Shown: in pieces, positions 36,558 through 45,746 of the stretch
Position numbering within the stretch: position 1 is the first letter of the stretch
How the letters are laid out: each line of letters begins with the position of its first letter
Source: Sphingomonas sp. PP-F2F-G114-C0414
GTDB lineage: Bacteria > Pseudomonadota > Alphaproteobacteria > Sphingomonadales > Sphingomonadaceae
Assembly: GCF_003688595.1 (NCBI RefSeq)
Contig: NZ_RCWT01000016.1
Location: 1 to 64,000, forward strand
Reading direction: 5' to 3'
Length of the DNA stretch: 64,000 nucleotides
Notes under the pieces: model-generated
The model's input: the letters and a program-made list of their open reading frames with translations, nothing else
Told to the model about the DNA's origin: nothing
Databases searched by the model: none
Program-made: the position numbers and the translations under genes

Positions 36558-37335
36558 CCGCCTGTTGCGGGCCCGTCGCCAGGAAGCGGAGATCCTCCTC
36601 TTCGATCACCGCGGCGGTCAGGATGCCGGTCCGATAGGCACCGGTATCGATTCCGATCCGGTTGCTACGCTGGTCGACACCGTCGCTGATCGTGTGGCCG
36701 TGGATCACCATGCAGCCATGATCATGCGCATCGGACAGGAAGGGCTGGCGGATCCAGCGCAGATCGCGCGGTTGCTGTTCATCGATCGGCACGCCGGGCC
36801 GGATCCCGGCATGCACCAGAAGATAGTCGCCGAACCGGAAGGTGTCGCCGAAGGTCTTCAGAAAGGCGACATGCGCGGCCGGAATCGCCTGGCGCAGCAC
36901 CTCGGCGATCCGCTGTTCGTCCATCGCCTGCAACGCGGCGGTCGCGACACCGTAGCTCTCCGCGCAGGCATCGCCGCCAAAGCCGAGCCAGTCATGCGCG
37001 ACTCCCGGCTCGCCGTTCAGGACACGCAGCAGGAATTCTTCGTGATTGCCGAGGATGAACAGCATCCTGGCGGGAAAATGCCGGAGGCTCTGCAACCGGT
37101 CGACGACGCCGGCGGACGCCGGGCCGCGATCGATCAGGTCGCCGAGGAAAACCACCGCTGCGGTCTCCACCGGTCGGTCGGCGATGTCATCCTCGATCCG
37201 GCCGAGCAGATCGTCGACGAGATCGAGCCGGCCATGGACATCGCCGATCGCGTAGAGACGCGCGCCGGGTGGCCCTGCGAACACGGGTTTCGACGACACG
37301 GAGGCCGACATGCGGCGGAACAGCTTAGAAAACAC
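36541..37335 (-). CDS. PPP-type serine/threonine metallophosphatase
   Basis: 264 residues from GTG 37335 (VFSKLFRRMSAS), with GAGG five bases upstream; ATG 37311 is an alternative. It carries the full metal-binding set of PPP phosphatases: GDVHGRLDLV, FLGDLIDRGPAS, ILGNHEEFLLR and MVIHGHT. It could dephosphorylate proteins of the EPS machinery, for example opposing the Wzc kinase, though PrpA-like stress roles are equally possible. Its 3' end overlaps the convergent frameshifted gene by 17 bases. Confidence 0.9.
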   Translation of the reverse strand: MFSKLFRRMSASVSSKPVFAGPPGARLYAIGDVHGRLDLVDDLLGRIEDDIADRPVETAAVVFLGDLIDRGPASAGVVDRLQSLRHFPARMLFILGNHEEFLLRVLNGEPGVAHDWLGFGGDACAESYGVATAALQAMDEQRIAEVLRQAIPAAHVAFLKTFGDTFRFGDYLLVHAGIRPGVPIDEQQPRDLRWIRQPFLSDAHDHGCMVIHGHTISDGVDQRSNRIGIDTGAYRTGILTAAVIEEEDLRFLATGPQQAVSAVA

Positions 37336-37401
37336 GCAAACCTCGAACGCAGACCCGGGCGGCCGCACGATGACCGCTCCGGCTGCATGTAGGCGCGATT
37401 G

Positions 37402-38685
37402 TCACATCGTCCATAGCTTCATTCCGTCGGGCACCTGTCCCGACCCGGCGAGCGCGTTCTTCAGATCGACGATCCCGCCGTCCGGCGCCAACTGGCTAGT
37501 AAACCGGGCGAAATCCTCGACCAGTTCGCGGTGGGGGACGGCGAGGACGATCAGATCATAGACATCGACGGGCGCGGCGACGAGTTTCAGGCCATATTCG
37601 TGCAGCGCTTCGGGCGCGGAGACGAGCGGATCGTGGACGTCGACCTGATGGCCGAGACCCTGGAACGCGTCGACCAGATCGGCGACCTTCGAATTGCGCA
37701 GGTCGGGCACGTCCTGCTTGAACGCCAGCCCGAGCATCAGCACCTTCGCGACGCGCGCAGCACCCGCACCCGCGTGCCAGTCGTGGACGTCCTTTGCGAC
37801 CCATGCGGCCATACCGTCGTTCATGTCGCGGCCGGCCAGGATGATGCGCGGATCGCAGCCGAGTTCGGTCGCGCGGTGGGCGAGATAATAGGGATCGACG
37901 CCGATGCAGTGCCCGCCGACGAGACCCGGCTCGAACTTCAGGAAGTTCCACTTGGTGCCCGCCGCGGCGAGCACGTCCCATACCGAGAGGTCCATCTTCG
38001 CGAAGATCTGCGTGATCTCGTTGACGAAGGCGATGTTGATGTCGCGTTGCGCGTTCTCGATCACCTTGGCTGCCTCGGCCGCCTTGATCGAAGCGGCGCG
38101 GAACACGCCGCCCGTCGTCACCTTGTTATACAGGTCGGCGATCGCCTCGAGGACTTCGGGCGTCTGGCCGGAGATCACCTTGGTGATCCGGTCGACGGTA
38201 TGCTCGCGGTCGCCCGGATTGATCCGCTCGGGCGAATAGCCGAGGAAGAAGTCTTCGCCGCAGACGAGTCCGCTGATGCGCTCGAGTTCGGGACCGCACA
38301 GGTCCTCGGTGACGCCGGGATAGACGGTGCTCTCATAGACGACGATCGAGCGGCGACCCGGCTTCAACATGCTGCCGACGGTCCGCGTCGCGGCCATCAC
38401 GATGCCAAGATCGGGTCGGTTGTCCGCATCGACCGGAGTCGGCACGGTGACGATGTAGAAATCGGCTTCCGGACAGGCTGCGGGATCGGTCGTCAGGCTC
38501 AGACTCGATCCAGCGAGACGATCGGCGTCGATCTCGCCGGTGCGGTCATGCCGGCGTTCGAGTTCGGCGATACGGCCGGTATCGACATCGAGACCCCAGG
38601 TTTCGAACGACTTGGCCAGCGCAACAGCGAGCGGCAACCCGACATAGCCGAGCCCGATCACTATTACGCGCGTGTTATCGACCAT
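37402..38685 (-). CDS. UDP-glucose/GDP-mannose-type nucleotide-sugar dehydrogenase
   Basis: 427 residues from ATG 38685, with AAAGG eight bases upstream; the frame runs open to 38916 without coding character. NAD-binding VIGLGYVGLPLAVALAKSFE, then VPTPVDADNRPDL, and the catalytic Cys in GGHCIGVDPYYLAHRA. The C-terminal domain has LGLAFKQDVPDLRNSKVADL. Overall it resembles the WbpO/TviB group that oxidises UDP-N-acetylhexosamines more than plain UDP-glucose dehydrogenase. It supplies a uronic acid, fitting the UDP-glucuronate-type epimerase and the amidotransferase. Substrate uncertain. Confidence 0.9.
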   Translation of the reverse strand: MVDNTRVIVIGLGYVGLPLAVALAKSFETWGLDVDTGRIAELERRHDRTGEIDADRLAGSSLSLTTDPAACPEADFYIVTVPTPVDADNRPDLGIVMAATRTVGSMLKPGRRSIVVYESTVYPGVTEDLCGPELERISGLVCGEDFFLGYSPERINPGDREHTVDRITKVISGQTPEVLEAIADLYNKVTTGGVFRAASIKAAEAAKVIENAQRDINIAFVNEITQIFAKMDLSVWDVLAAAGTKWNFLKFEPGLVGGHCIGVDPYYLAHRATELGCDPRIILAGRDMNDGMAAWVAKDVHDWHAGAGAARVAKVLMLGLAFKQDVPDLRNSKVADLVDAFQGLGHQVDVHDPLVSAPEALHEYGLKLVAAPVDVYDLIVLAVPHRELVEDFARFTSQLAPDGGIVDLKNALAGSGQVPDGMKLWTM

Positions 38686-39047
38686 GTTCGATACCTTTAC
38701 ATGTTCTGCAAGAGGTCGGTTCCATACCGGTAACCGGCGTAACGACAAGTCGCGATCATTACAGCGGCGCCGCCCGGCGTCCTGCGAAAGGACGCGTAAA
38801 TCCCGTCGACAGCGCTCGCGCGGATGACGTGGCGTTCCGCACCGTCGATTCCGGAGCCGCGCCGTCGAGCACGCCATATCACGGTCGTTTACAAGTTCGT
38901 TTATTCCGATAATCATTATTCTCGGAATAAACGAACCAGCTGGTTTGGGGCGGGCGGCCGGCTGCGCGGCGACAGGTCGGCCGACCGTATTTTCGGCCGT
39001 AGATGAAACCGGGCCACCAAGCAGGCTCCAGGCGAAGGCACCGACGC
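38686..39047. other. Boundary spacer between EPS locus and recombinase gene
   Basis: About 360 bases with no convincing gene. It must hold the promoter of the dehydrogenase gene (minus) and of the recombinase gene (plus). Its main feature is the perfect inverted repeat at 38895-38936, listed separately. Confidence 0.5.
38895..38936. repeat. Perfect 14-bp inverted repeat, candidate recombinase site
   Basis: GTTCGTTTATTCCG (38895-38908) and CGGAATAAACGAAC (38923-38936) are exact inverted copies around a 14-base A/T-rich spacer. The spacer itself contains ATAATCATTAT. The arms lie about 110 bases before a tyrosine recombinase gene. There is no T-run and no gene ends here, so it is unlikely to be a terminator. 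A recombinase binding or crossover site, or an autoregulatory operator, is the best reading. Confidence 0.65.
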
Positions 39048-40040
39048 ATGAACGACGACCTGGACGATACCGCGCTTACGCGCATTGCGTCGACACCGTT
39101 GATCCCGTTGCTGCTGGACGACGAGATCGAGGCGGCACGCGCCTATGTCGCCGCAGCGCGCGCACCGGCGACACGGCGGGCCTATGATTCCGATTGGCGG
39201 ATATTTCAGGCCTGGTGCGCGCCGCGCGCGATCACGTCGTTGCCCGCCGCGCCCGAGGCCGTCGCGATATTCCTGTCGGCCGAAGCACAGGCCGGCGTGC
39301 GGCCCTCGACGATCGGGCGCCGACTGGCGGCGATCGGTTATATGCATGCGCAGGCTGGGTATGATCCGCCGCAGCAACAGCCCGGGGCGGTCGCGATCCG
39401 CAATGCCGTCGCGGGTATCCGCCGCACGCACGGTATCAGGAAGGTCCAGAAACGCGCCGCGGACGGTGACATGCTGCGTGACATGCTGCGCGGATGTGAC
39501 GGCGACAGCGTGCGCGCGGTCCGTGACCGGGCATTGCTGGCGATCGGCATGGCTGCGGCCTTGCGCCGGTCCGAACTGGTCGCGCTCGAGATCGACGATG
39601 TCGCGATCACGCCCGAGGGACTGATGATCACGGTCCGCAAATCCAAGACCGACCAGGAAGGTGAGGGCGCGATCATTGCGATCCCCGAGGGCCGGCGGAT
39701 CCGGCCCAAGGCGCTATTGCTGGCGTGGATCGCCAGTGCCGGGTTCGACACGGGGCCGGTGTTCCGCAAGCTCACGCCGCAGGGGCGGATTACGACCAGG
39801 CCGATGAGCGACCGCGGCGTGGCGCTGGTGGTGAAGGCCCGCGCTGCGGCTGCGGGCTATGATCCGGCGCAGGTCTCGGGCCATTCGCTACGCGCCGGAT
39901 TCCTGACCGAGGCGGCGCGACAAGGCGCGACGGTGTTCAAGATGAAGGAGGTCAGCCGACATAAGTCGCTCGAGATCCTGTCCGACTATGTCCGCAACCA
40001 CGAACTCTTCCGCGACCACGCCGGAGAGCGCTTTCTCTAG
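39048..40040 (+). CDS. Tyrosine recombinase/integrase
   Basis: 330 residues from ATG 39048, with GAAGG upstream; the frame opens at 39003. The N-terminal SAM-like core-binding domain contains ARAPATRRAYDSDWRIFQAW. The catalytic domain has all key residues: Arg in MAAALRRSELVALEIDD, Lys in VRKSKTDQEGEG, His-x-x-Arg in SGHSLRAGFLTEA, a second His in VSRHKSLEIL and the nucleophile Tyr in LSDYVRNHELF. It would catalyse site-specific integration, excision or inversion. It sits at the junction of the EPS and lasso-peptide regions, beside the inverted repeat. Confidence 0.93.
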   Translation: MNDDLDDTALTRIASTPLIPLLLDDEIEAARAYVAAARAPATRRAYDSDWRIFQAWCAPRAITSLPAAPEAVAIFLSAEAQAGVRPSTIGRRLAAIGYMHAQAGYDPPQQQPGAVAIRNAVAGIRRTHGIRKVQKRAADGDMLRDMLRGCDGDSVRAVRDRALLAIGMAAALRRSELVALEIDDVAITPEGLMITVRKSKTDQEGEGAIIAIPEGRRIRPKALLLAWIASAGFDTGPVFRKLTPQGRITTRPMSDRGVALVVKARAAAAGYDPAQVSGHSLRAGFLTEAARQGATVFKMKEVSRHKSLEILSDYVRNHELFRDHAGERFL

Positions 40041-40072
40041 ATGGTATAGCCGTATCGGATAGGTTCCAAGCC

Positions 40073-40270
40073 TCAGGCCGAACCCGTGGCGGCGTCGGCC
40101 ATTGCGCGGTCCGCGGCGTTCTTGTCCAACACCTTCTGCCATGCGAGCGCATCGCGCGCACGTTTGCGAGCAAACCGGTGCTTTCTCTTAGATTCCATCA
40201 TCTTAGTATAAATATACCATCCAGTCGCCATCACGGCGACGAGCAAGGCTGCAACTATTAATAGTCTCAT
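40073..40270 (-). CDS. Small membrane protein
   Basis: 65 residues from ATG 40270, with AAAGG seven bases upstream. One N-terminal membrane helix (LLIVAALLVAVMATGWYIYT) is followed by a strongly basic segment (KMMESKRKHRFARKRARD) and a short helical tail. No family recognised. It converges with the recombinase gene, 32 bases from its stop. Confidence 0.5.
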   Translation of the reverse strand: MRLLIVAALLVAVMATGWYIYTKMMESKRKHRFARKRARDALAWQKVLDKNAADRAMADAATGSA

Positions 40271-40548
40271 AGGTAAGCCTTTGATGATGATGGTTTGTCA
40301 TTGAATGATATGAGGTTATCTAAATCTAGATAAGCCAGGCAGGAGAATCTAGAACTACTATTTTCATGAAAGAATCATAGTAATACTGTTAATTGCAAGA
40401 ATCTGACATATAGAAATACGGTAGGATAGATATCAAAGAGTTATTTAGATGAAATATGGTGATGTTTATTGGAAAAGTTTGTTGCTAAGCGCATCAATTC
40501 AATCGTGAAAAATTATTGGTGAGCTTGTCAGTGGGCGAGTGCGAAGAC
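40271..40548. promoter_or_regulatory. A/T-rich spacer upstream of the PhyH dioxygenase gene
   Basis: About 280 bases that are markedly A/T-rich, in contrast to their surroundings (runs such as TTATCTAAATCTAGATAAG and GTTATTTAGATGAAATATGG). They include the palindrome-like TATCTAAATCTAGATA. No gene is supported. The stretch probably holds promoters for the small membrane protein (minus) and the dioxygenase (plus), and would suit binding by an A/T-specific silencer. Confidence 0.45.
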
Positions 40549-41553
40549 ATGACCGATGATCGGCTGGATTTTCGAACGATACGCGGCCTCGAAGACGTAT
40601 GGCGGAGCGTGACGGGTGGCGCCGCGCGCGACGCGGCGCGGCCTGTGCCGTGGCGCGCCTTGCTCGATACGCTGGGTCTGGGTCTGGAGCAGACGATGTC
40701 GTATCTCGGCCGGGAGCGTCCTGCGTGGGACGCGTCCGTCGCCTGGACCGAGGCGACGGCAGGCGGGGCATCTGACGGCACGCGCGGCGCGGCAATCGCG
40801 CGCTATCATGCTTGGTACGACGGCGCGCCGGTACCGGATGCGGAACTGAGGCGACAGGCGGCGATCATGGCGGCCGAACCGGTGTTCTCCGAGATCGAGA
40901 TGGCCACGTGGGCGCGCGACGGCGTCGTCGTTATGCACCAGGCGATCACGCGCGACGAGGCGGCCGCGATCGCGGCGCATCTGTGGAGGCTGAAGGCGGC
41001 CACGCCGACCGATCCGGCCAGTTGGTACGGCCGCGGTGAGAACGGCATCATGGTGCAGGCGTTCCAGCACCCGACGATGGAGGTCCCGCGTCGATCGGCG
41101 CGGGTGTATCGCGGGTTCGCGCAGCTTTACGGCCATGCCGATCTACTGGTGTCGACCGATCGACTGAGCTTCAACCCACCGGTGACCGATCGCTACGCGT
41201 TTCCAGGGCCCAACCTGCACTGGGACACCAGTCTGGCGGGAGATATCCCGTTCGAGACGCAGGCGATCCTCTATCTGACCGATACCGAGGCGACGCAGGG
41301 TGCGCTACGCGTCGTTCCAGGCTTCCATCACCGGCTGGCGCAAGGGTGGTTGGAGACGCTCGGGACCCGCGACCCGCGGACGATCGATCTGACGTGCGAA
41401 GCCGTGCCGATCGCGGCAGCGGCGGGCGACCTAGTGATCTGGCGCCAGGACTTGCCGCATGGTGCCAGCGCCAACACCGCGGATCGTCCGCGCATGGCGC
41501 AGTATGTGACGATGTCGCCGATGCGCTGGCCGGATACGCGTCGCTGGCTGTGA
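40549..41553 (+). CDS. Phytanoyl-CoA dioxygenase (PhyH)-family 2OG-Fe(II) oxygenase
   Basis: 334 residues from ATG 40549; TTG 40516 would extend it by 11 residues. The C-terminal two thirds form the PhyH double-stranded beta-helix: DGVVVMHQAITRDEAAAIAA, Fe ligands His and Asp in NLHWDTSLAGDIPF, a second His in RQDLPHGASAN, and an Arg for 2-oxoglutarate in TADRPRMAQ. The N-terminal 120 residues are helical and of unknown role. It stands at the edge of the lasso locus, in plus orientation, so a role in peptide hydroxylation is possible but unproven. Confidence 0.82.
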   Translation: MTDDRLDFRTIRGLEDVWRSVTGGAARDAARPVPWRALLDTLGLGLEQTMSYLGRERPAWDASVAWTEATAGGASDGTRGAAIARYHAWYDGAPVPDAELRRQAAIMAAEPVFSEIEMATWARDGVVVMHQAITRDEAAAIAAHLWRLKAATPTDPASWYGRGENGIMVQAFQHPTMEVPRRSARVYRGFAQLYGHADLLVSTDRLSFNPPVTDRYAFPGPNLHWDTSLAGDIPFETQAILYLTDTEATQGALRVVPGFHHRLAQGWLETLGTRDPRTIDLTCEAVPIAAAAGDLVIWRQDLPHGASANTADRPRMAQYVTMSPMRWPDTRRWL

Positions 41554-41563
41554 CGTGCGGGGT

Positions 41564-42787
41564 TCAGGCGCGCTCGCGCGTGCGGCGCAGGTCCTGCCGC
41601 AGCCTCCGCCGCTTGAGCAGCTTCGGGATTCGTTGCAGCGGGTGAAGCACGAACCAGAAGCGCGAGCGCTCTGCCTCTGCGTCGGACGCCGAGAACAGCA
41701 GGCGGACGCACCATCCGCCGAGATCGCCGGGGCTCGACACGACGAGCAGCTTGCCCGTCATCTCGGCCCAGCCGCGCCAGTGCGTGCGGGCGAGTTCGGT
41801 GGTGCCGCCACCCGCCTCGATCACGCGTCGGGACAGTGCGACGAGCAACCTCAGGCGCAGCGATACGGGTGCGGCGAAGGCTGGCGGGACGGGCGTGCCG
41901 AAATACCGCCGGGCCAGCAGGATGGCGGAGGCGGCCGCGCGACCCTGGCGGCGCGCGACCGCGGCGTGCCAGAGCCGGTCCCCGCCGTCGGGCTCGCGCG
42001 CCAGCAACGCGGCGACGTCGGCCAGCCAGCGCAGCCGCGCCCACATATGCGCGGCGCCGTGGTTGCAGATATAGGCGAAGAGCGCGTCGGTCGCGAGCGT
42101 GGGGACGGCTGCGCCGGGGGCGAGCTCGACCCACTGGACGGCTTCGCGATCCTGGGCCGGGCGTTCGTGCAGAGCGTCGGTCATGCGCCAGTGAAGCTCG
42201 ACGATCTGGCCGTTGTCGACGTGACGCACTTCCATGTCCTTGGCGAGCGGCGACAGTCGCGCGACCCTGTTTGCGAGCGTGGCGCCTGCGAGATTGGTAT
42301 CCGCTGGATTGCCGCCCGTATCGCTGCGTGCGCGATACCCGGCGTTCTCGAGCAGCGCGGCTGCGCGGCGGGCATCGGCCGGGCGAACGAGCAGATCGAT
42401 ATCGCTGAACTGACGACGGGCGAGCGCGCCGTAGGCCAGCATCGCCAGCGCGCTGCCCTTGAGGAAGATCGGTTCGATTCCGTCCGCCAGCAGCAGCGTC
42501 CGCAAGCGGATCGCCTCGCGTGCCGCGCGCAGCGGCGCGAGCGGATCGTGGCGCGCGGCAAGCGCCGGCGAGATCGGCCGGCCGTGTCGCTTGAGCGCCT
42601 CGACGACCAGCGGCACGACCTGATGCCGGTGGGCGATCGCGGCGAGCGTGGCACCGTCGAGATCGCCGTCCGTGTCGGGTGGGGCGAGCGGTCCGGCGCA
42701 GGCACAGACGAACGCGAATTCGGGCGAGGCCATCGCCCGGTTCGCTGGGTCGGGAAACGCCGGGGCGGGAAACACCGGTCGGGTCAA
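41564..42787 (-). CDS. Nucleotidyltransferase-family protein (NTP_transf_5)
   Basis: 407 residues from TTG 42787, overlapping the upstream stop (TTGA); ATG 42733 is an alternative. The key motif is LKGSALAMLAYG followed by RQFSDIDLLVRPADARRAAA, the GS...DxD pattern of the polymerase-beta-like nucleotidyltransferase fold, then KDMEVRHVDNGQIVELHWRM. This family (PF14907) is a regular partner of kinase-containing lasso peptide clusters such as that of paeninodin. What it nucleotidylates is not established. The C-terminus is helical and basic. Confidence 0.85.
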   Translation of the reverse strand: MTRPVFPAPAFPDPANRAMASPEFAFVCACAGPLAPPDTDGDLDGATLAAIAHRHQVVPLVVEALKRHGRPISPALAARHDPLAPLRAAREAIRLRTLLLADGIEPIFLKGSALAMLAYGALARRQFSDIDLLVRPADARRAAALLENAGYRARSDTGGNPADTNLAGATLANRVARLSPLAKDMEVRHVDNGQIVELHWRMTDALHERPAQDREAVQWVELAPGAAVPTLATDALFAYICNHGAAHMWARLRWLADVAALLAREPDGGDRLWHAAVARRQGRAAASAILLARRYFGTPVPPAFAAPVSLRLRLLVALSRRVIEAGGGTTELARTHWRGWAEMTGKLLVVSSPGDLGGWCVRLLFSASDAEAERSRFWFVLHPLQRIPKLLKRRRLRQDLRRTRERA

Positions 42788-43983
42788 GCGCCGGGTGCGT
42801 TGAAGGTGATGGCATAGCTGCCGGCCGGAAGCGCTGCGCCCGGGCCATCCCCAGGACCGATCGGCACGCTGACGGTGAAGCCTGTCTTCGTCGCGGTCAG
42901 ATAGCCGTTCCGGACCAGCGCGACCGCGGCTGCGTTGGCGGCCGAGATCACCGGGTAGCTGGCGGACGGATAGGCATGCGCATAGGTCACCGTGAACAGG
43001 TCGCCCGCGCCAAGCCCCGCGCCCGGTCTGCTGCCCGGTCCGCTACCGGGTCCGCTCCCAGGTCCTGGGCCCGTCGTCAGCAGGACGACCCCCGTATTGC
43101 CGTTCGCGTCGATCGTGACGGTCGCGCCGGCGCCCGCGCCCGGCAGCACCGAGACGCTCGGATCGCTGGTCTCGGCGAGCATGACGCCGCGCCGGACGCC
43201 GTCGGCCGCGGTGAAATACGGCCGGGCGTTCGCATCGACCTCGAACGCGCCCGCCTCGGGCGTGGCGAGCAGCGCGGCGCCCGACCGGAGGAACTTCAGC
43301 GCGCCGAAACCAGGCGACGCGGCACCCGCGCCGATCACCACCCATCCGCCGAAATTGCTCCCCGCGGATGGCAGCGCCGGGTTGACGCCGCCCGGGAAAA
43401 TCACCTGCTGATAGCTGTTGGCGACGATCGCGTTCATCGTGCCGTAGCGGACCGGATATTGCTTGCTGACCTGCGACGACGCGACCCCGGTGCCGGTGAA
43501 CAGCGCCCAGCGCCCGGCGACCTCGCCCGCCGAAAAGACCGCATTGTCGACGGTGACCCGGCTCCCGCCGACATGCCCGGTCTGTCCGCCGGTGCCTGCC
43601 TGCCACAGGTCGACGACGATGCGATCGCCGTTCTGGACCGCGGCATAGCCGTTCATCGCCGGGCTGCGCGTCTTGACCCAGTAATTGGTCACCCCCTTGC
43701 CGTCCGCGCCGTATTTGAACGCGAGATAGCCGGTGTCGTTGGCGGCGCTGCCGTTGACCTGGATCGGCGAGTTGCCGATCGTCCCCGAAGCGCCGGAGAC
43801 CGCCGGCGTGTCGGGTTGCTCGCCACCGACGATCGTCGTCTTCATCGTCGTCGGTGCGGTCGCGACCGAGAGCGCCTTCGCCGCCATCGCGCGCGCGACC
43901 GGATCGACCTGCGCGGCTGCGGGGCTGGCGGCAGTGCTGGCGAGCGTGAGCGCCGATATTGCGAAAAGCACGATCCTGATCAT
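42784..43983 (-). CDS. Secreted repeat-linker protein of unknown function
   Basis: 399 residues. Signal peptide MIRIVLFAISALTLASTAAS with an AAAQ cleavage site. Two beta-rich domains follow (YLAFKYGADGKGVTNYWVKT; GRWALFTGTGVASSQVSK), resembling phage tail-fibre modules. A low-complexity linker of GPGSG repeats (about residues 304-325) joins them to a short C-terminal beta domain (VSVPIGPGDGPG). It is first in a two-gene unit with the nucleotidyltransferase. I do not recognise the family. The export signal and fibre-like composition recall the collar protein at 54424 in the same locus. Confidence 0.65.
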   Translation of the reverse strand: MIRIVLFAISALTLASTAASPAAAQVDPVARAMAAKALSVATAPTTMKTTIVGGEQPDTPAVSGASGTIGNSPIQVNGSAANDTGYLAFKYGADGKGVTNYWVKTRSPAMNGYAAVQNGDRIVVDLWQAGTGGQTGHVGGSRVTVDNAVFSAGEVAGRWALFTGTGVASSQVSKQYPVRYGTMNAIVANSYQQVIFPGGVNPALPSAGSNFGGWVVIGAGAASPGFGALKFLRSGAALLATPEAGAFEVDANARPYFTAADGVRRGVMLAETSDPSVSVLPGAGAGATVTIDANGNTGVVLLTTGPGPGSGPGSGPGSRPGAGLGAGDLFTVTYAHAYPSASYPVISAANAAAVALVRNGYLTATKTGFTVSVPIGPGDGPGAALPAGSYAITFNAPGA

Positions 43984-44250
43984 GCGCGGTTCCTAGGTAG
44001 GAGGAATTCGACCCGCACAGCGACGCGTGCGGATCGATGGTCGGCCATTGGCGGGCGTTTAACAAGCGGGTGTTTGCGCGCGCTTGCCGGTATGGTCGTA
44101 GACGCGTAGACGTGTCTACATGAAGACCGGGCACCCTTCTCCGCTAGGCAATGCGCCGGAACTGGCCGATATTCTCGCTTTCCTGGAGCGTATCGGGCTG
44201 ACGATGCTGCAATATTGGCGGATGGCGGCACCCCAGGGTGATGGGGCTCC

Positions 44251-44997
44251 GTGCTTTCCGGCGATGCGGACATGGTTGCGACTTTCGTGCGTAACCGCCT
44301 GAAAGCGTTCCCGAGGCTCGTTGCCCTCGTTCGTTTTGTTCGGGCGCTGGCGACGCCGCTCGGCCGCGGGCGGCTCGACGCCGGACGGCGGGGCGCACAG
44401 CTGTTTCAGCCTGCCACGGTGACGCGACTGGATCGGCATCCGGGGTTGTTCGCAGTCGTGGCGGCGCGATTAGGGGATAATCCGGCACCGCGCCTGTTGT
44501 CGTTCGGGTGTTCGACGGGCGAGGAGGCGGTCACGCTGGCGCGGTATCTGCCGCATGCGCGGATCGACGCGATCGACGCGAACCCTGCCTGTATCGCGCA
44601 GGCTCGACGGACCGCCGATCGCCTGGGGCTGGGGCAGATCCGGTTCGCCTGTGCCGATACGCCGAACGTGCTGACGGCAGAGGGATATGATGCGGTGTTC
44701 TGCCTGTCGGTCCTGCGCCACGGCGACCTCGATGCGTGGCGTCCCGACCGTTGTACCCGATTGCTCCCGTTCTCGCGGTTCGCCGCGGCGGTCGACGCGC
44801 TCGACCGATGTATCCGTCCGGGGGGGCTTCTCATCCTGTGGGGATGCAATTTCCGGTTCACCGACACCCCTGTAGCGGTACGCTACCGGGCGATCGTGAC
44901 ACCGGGCATAAAGCAGCAACCGGGCCCGTTTTACGGCGCCGACGATCGGCTGTTACCCCACGACAACTACGCCGCGTTCGTGTTCTTGAAACGGTAG
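44251..44997 (+). CDS. SAM-dependent methyltransferase (CheR-like fold)
   Basis: 248 residues from GTG 44251, preceded by GGGG; ATG 44272 also possible. SAM motif I is LLSFGCSTGEEAVTLARYL, followed by IDAIDANPACIAQARRTADR and the motif-II-like YDAVFCLSVLRHGDL. GCSTGEE is typical of CheR-type methyltransferases, but the CheR N-terminal domain is absent. Near LDRCIRPGGLLILWGCNFRF the usual C-terminal strands follow. It lies 65 bases before a 2OG oxygenase gene on the same strand. Methylation of the lasso peptide is possible; no direct evidence. Confidence 0.75.
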   Translation: MLSGDADMVATFVRNRLKAFPRLVALVRFVRALATPLGRGRLDAGRRGAQLFQPATVTRLDRHPGLFAVVAARLGDNPAPRLLSFGCSTGEEAVTLARYLPHARIDAIDANPACIAQARRTADRLGLGQIRFACADTPNVLTAEGYDAVFCLSVLRHGDLDAWRPDRCTRLLPFSRFAAAVDALDRCIRPGGLLILWGCNFRFTDTPVAVRYRAIVTPGIKQQPGPFYGADDRLLPHDNYAAFVFLKR

Positions 44998-45062
44998 CGG
45001 CTTGACGCGATCCCTGCGCGCGGGTTCGTTGGCCTATCGCGCGCTTTTATGGGGAAGGGGAG

Positions 45063-45746
45063 ATGCCCGCATCAATCATGCCGTCGCCGTTCGAACCGGC
45101 TTCGCTGTCGGGTCTTGGGGGGCGGCCGATCGCGATTGGTGCGCAACGTACCGAGATACTCGTCGCACCCGCGGGCGCTGCGCAGGATTTCAAACGGCAG
45201 CGTGCGATCGAATGTCGTGACCTCATAGCCCCTGACCTGCTCGCCAGCCTGCTCGATCGCTGTCGTCGCGGGGGGTTCGTCGCCGACCATGTCGACCAGC
45301 TTGGATCGCGCGAGGTCGAGGCACCGCAGCGGGTCGGCGCCGCGCTGAACATCGTGCTCAGTCGTCCGTCGTTCCTGCACTGGATCGAGGCGGTTACCGG
45401 TTGCCACGACCTGCACCGCGTCGAAGGACGGCTCGTACAGAACCGCGCCAACGGCTTGGACGCGCTCGACTGGCATAACGACACGCACGACGATGCGGCA
45501 GGCGCTCGCAAACTCGGGATTACCATCAACCTGTCCGATGCCGCCTATGAGGGGGGCAGTTTCGAGCTGCGTATGACCGGGACGCAGGAGACGCTGGTCC
45601 GCTATCGTCACGATCGTGCCGGGACCGCGCTGATCTTTGATATTGCCAGCGACCTTGAACACCGCGTCCTGCCGCTGGCGAGCGGGGGACCGCGGCGCGT
45701 GTTCACTGGCTGGTTCGTGCAGGCCGTGCCGCGATCATCGTCCTGA
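45063..45746 (+). CDS. 2OG-Fe(II) oxygenase
   Basis: 227 residues. A double-stranded beta-helix oxygenase: LVQNRANGLDALDWHNDTHD provides the His-x-Asp iron ligands (WHND), EHRVLPLASGGPRRVFTGWF gives the second His and the Arg that binds 2-oxoglutarate. The frame starts at ATG 45063 directly after GGGGAG; ATG 45078 has better spacing. It overlaps the convergent kinase gene by 44 bases. One of five candidate 2OG oxygenases in the lasso region. Substrate unknown. Confidence 0.82.
   Translation: MPASIMPSPFEPASLSGLGGRPIAIGAQRTEILVAPAGAAQDFKRQRAIECRDLIAPDLLASLLDRCRRGGFVADHVDQLGSREVEAPQRVGAALNIVLSRPSFLHWIEAVTGCHDLHRVEGRLVQNRANGLDALDWHNDTHDDAAGARKLGITINLSDAAYEGGSFELRMTGTQETLVRYRHDRAGTALIFDIASDLEHRVLPLASGGPRRVFTGWFVQAVPRSSS

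Noticed and set aside
39048..40040. Integron integrase with gene cassettes
   Set aside because: The recombinase lacks an integron-specific insertion that I can see, and no attC-like repeats follow; the next genes are not cassettes.
40450..40509. 19-codon ORF in the A/T-rich spacer, considered as a peptide precursor
   Set aside because: No ribosome-binding site and no leader or core features.
44120..44302. 60-codon ORF before the methyltransferase, considered as a second lasso precursor
   Set aside because: No YxxP/WxxP-like motif, no Thr -2 followed by a ring with Asp or Glu at 7-9, and it overlaps the methyltransferase start.
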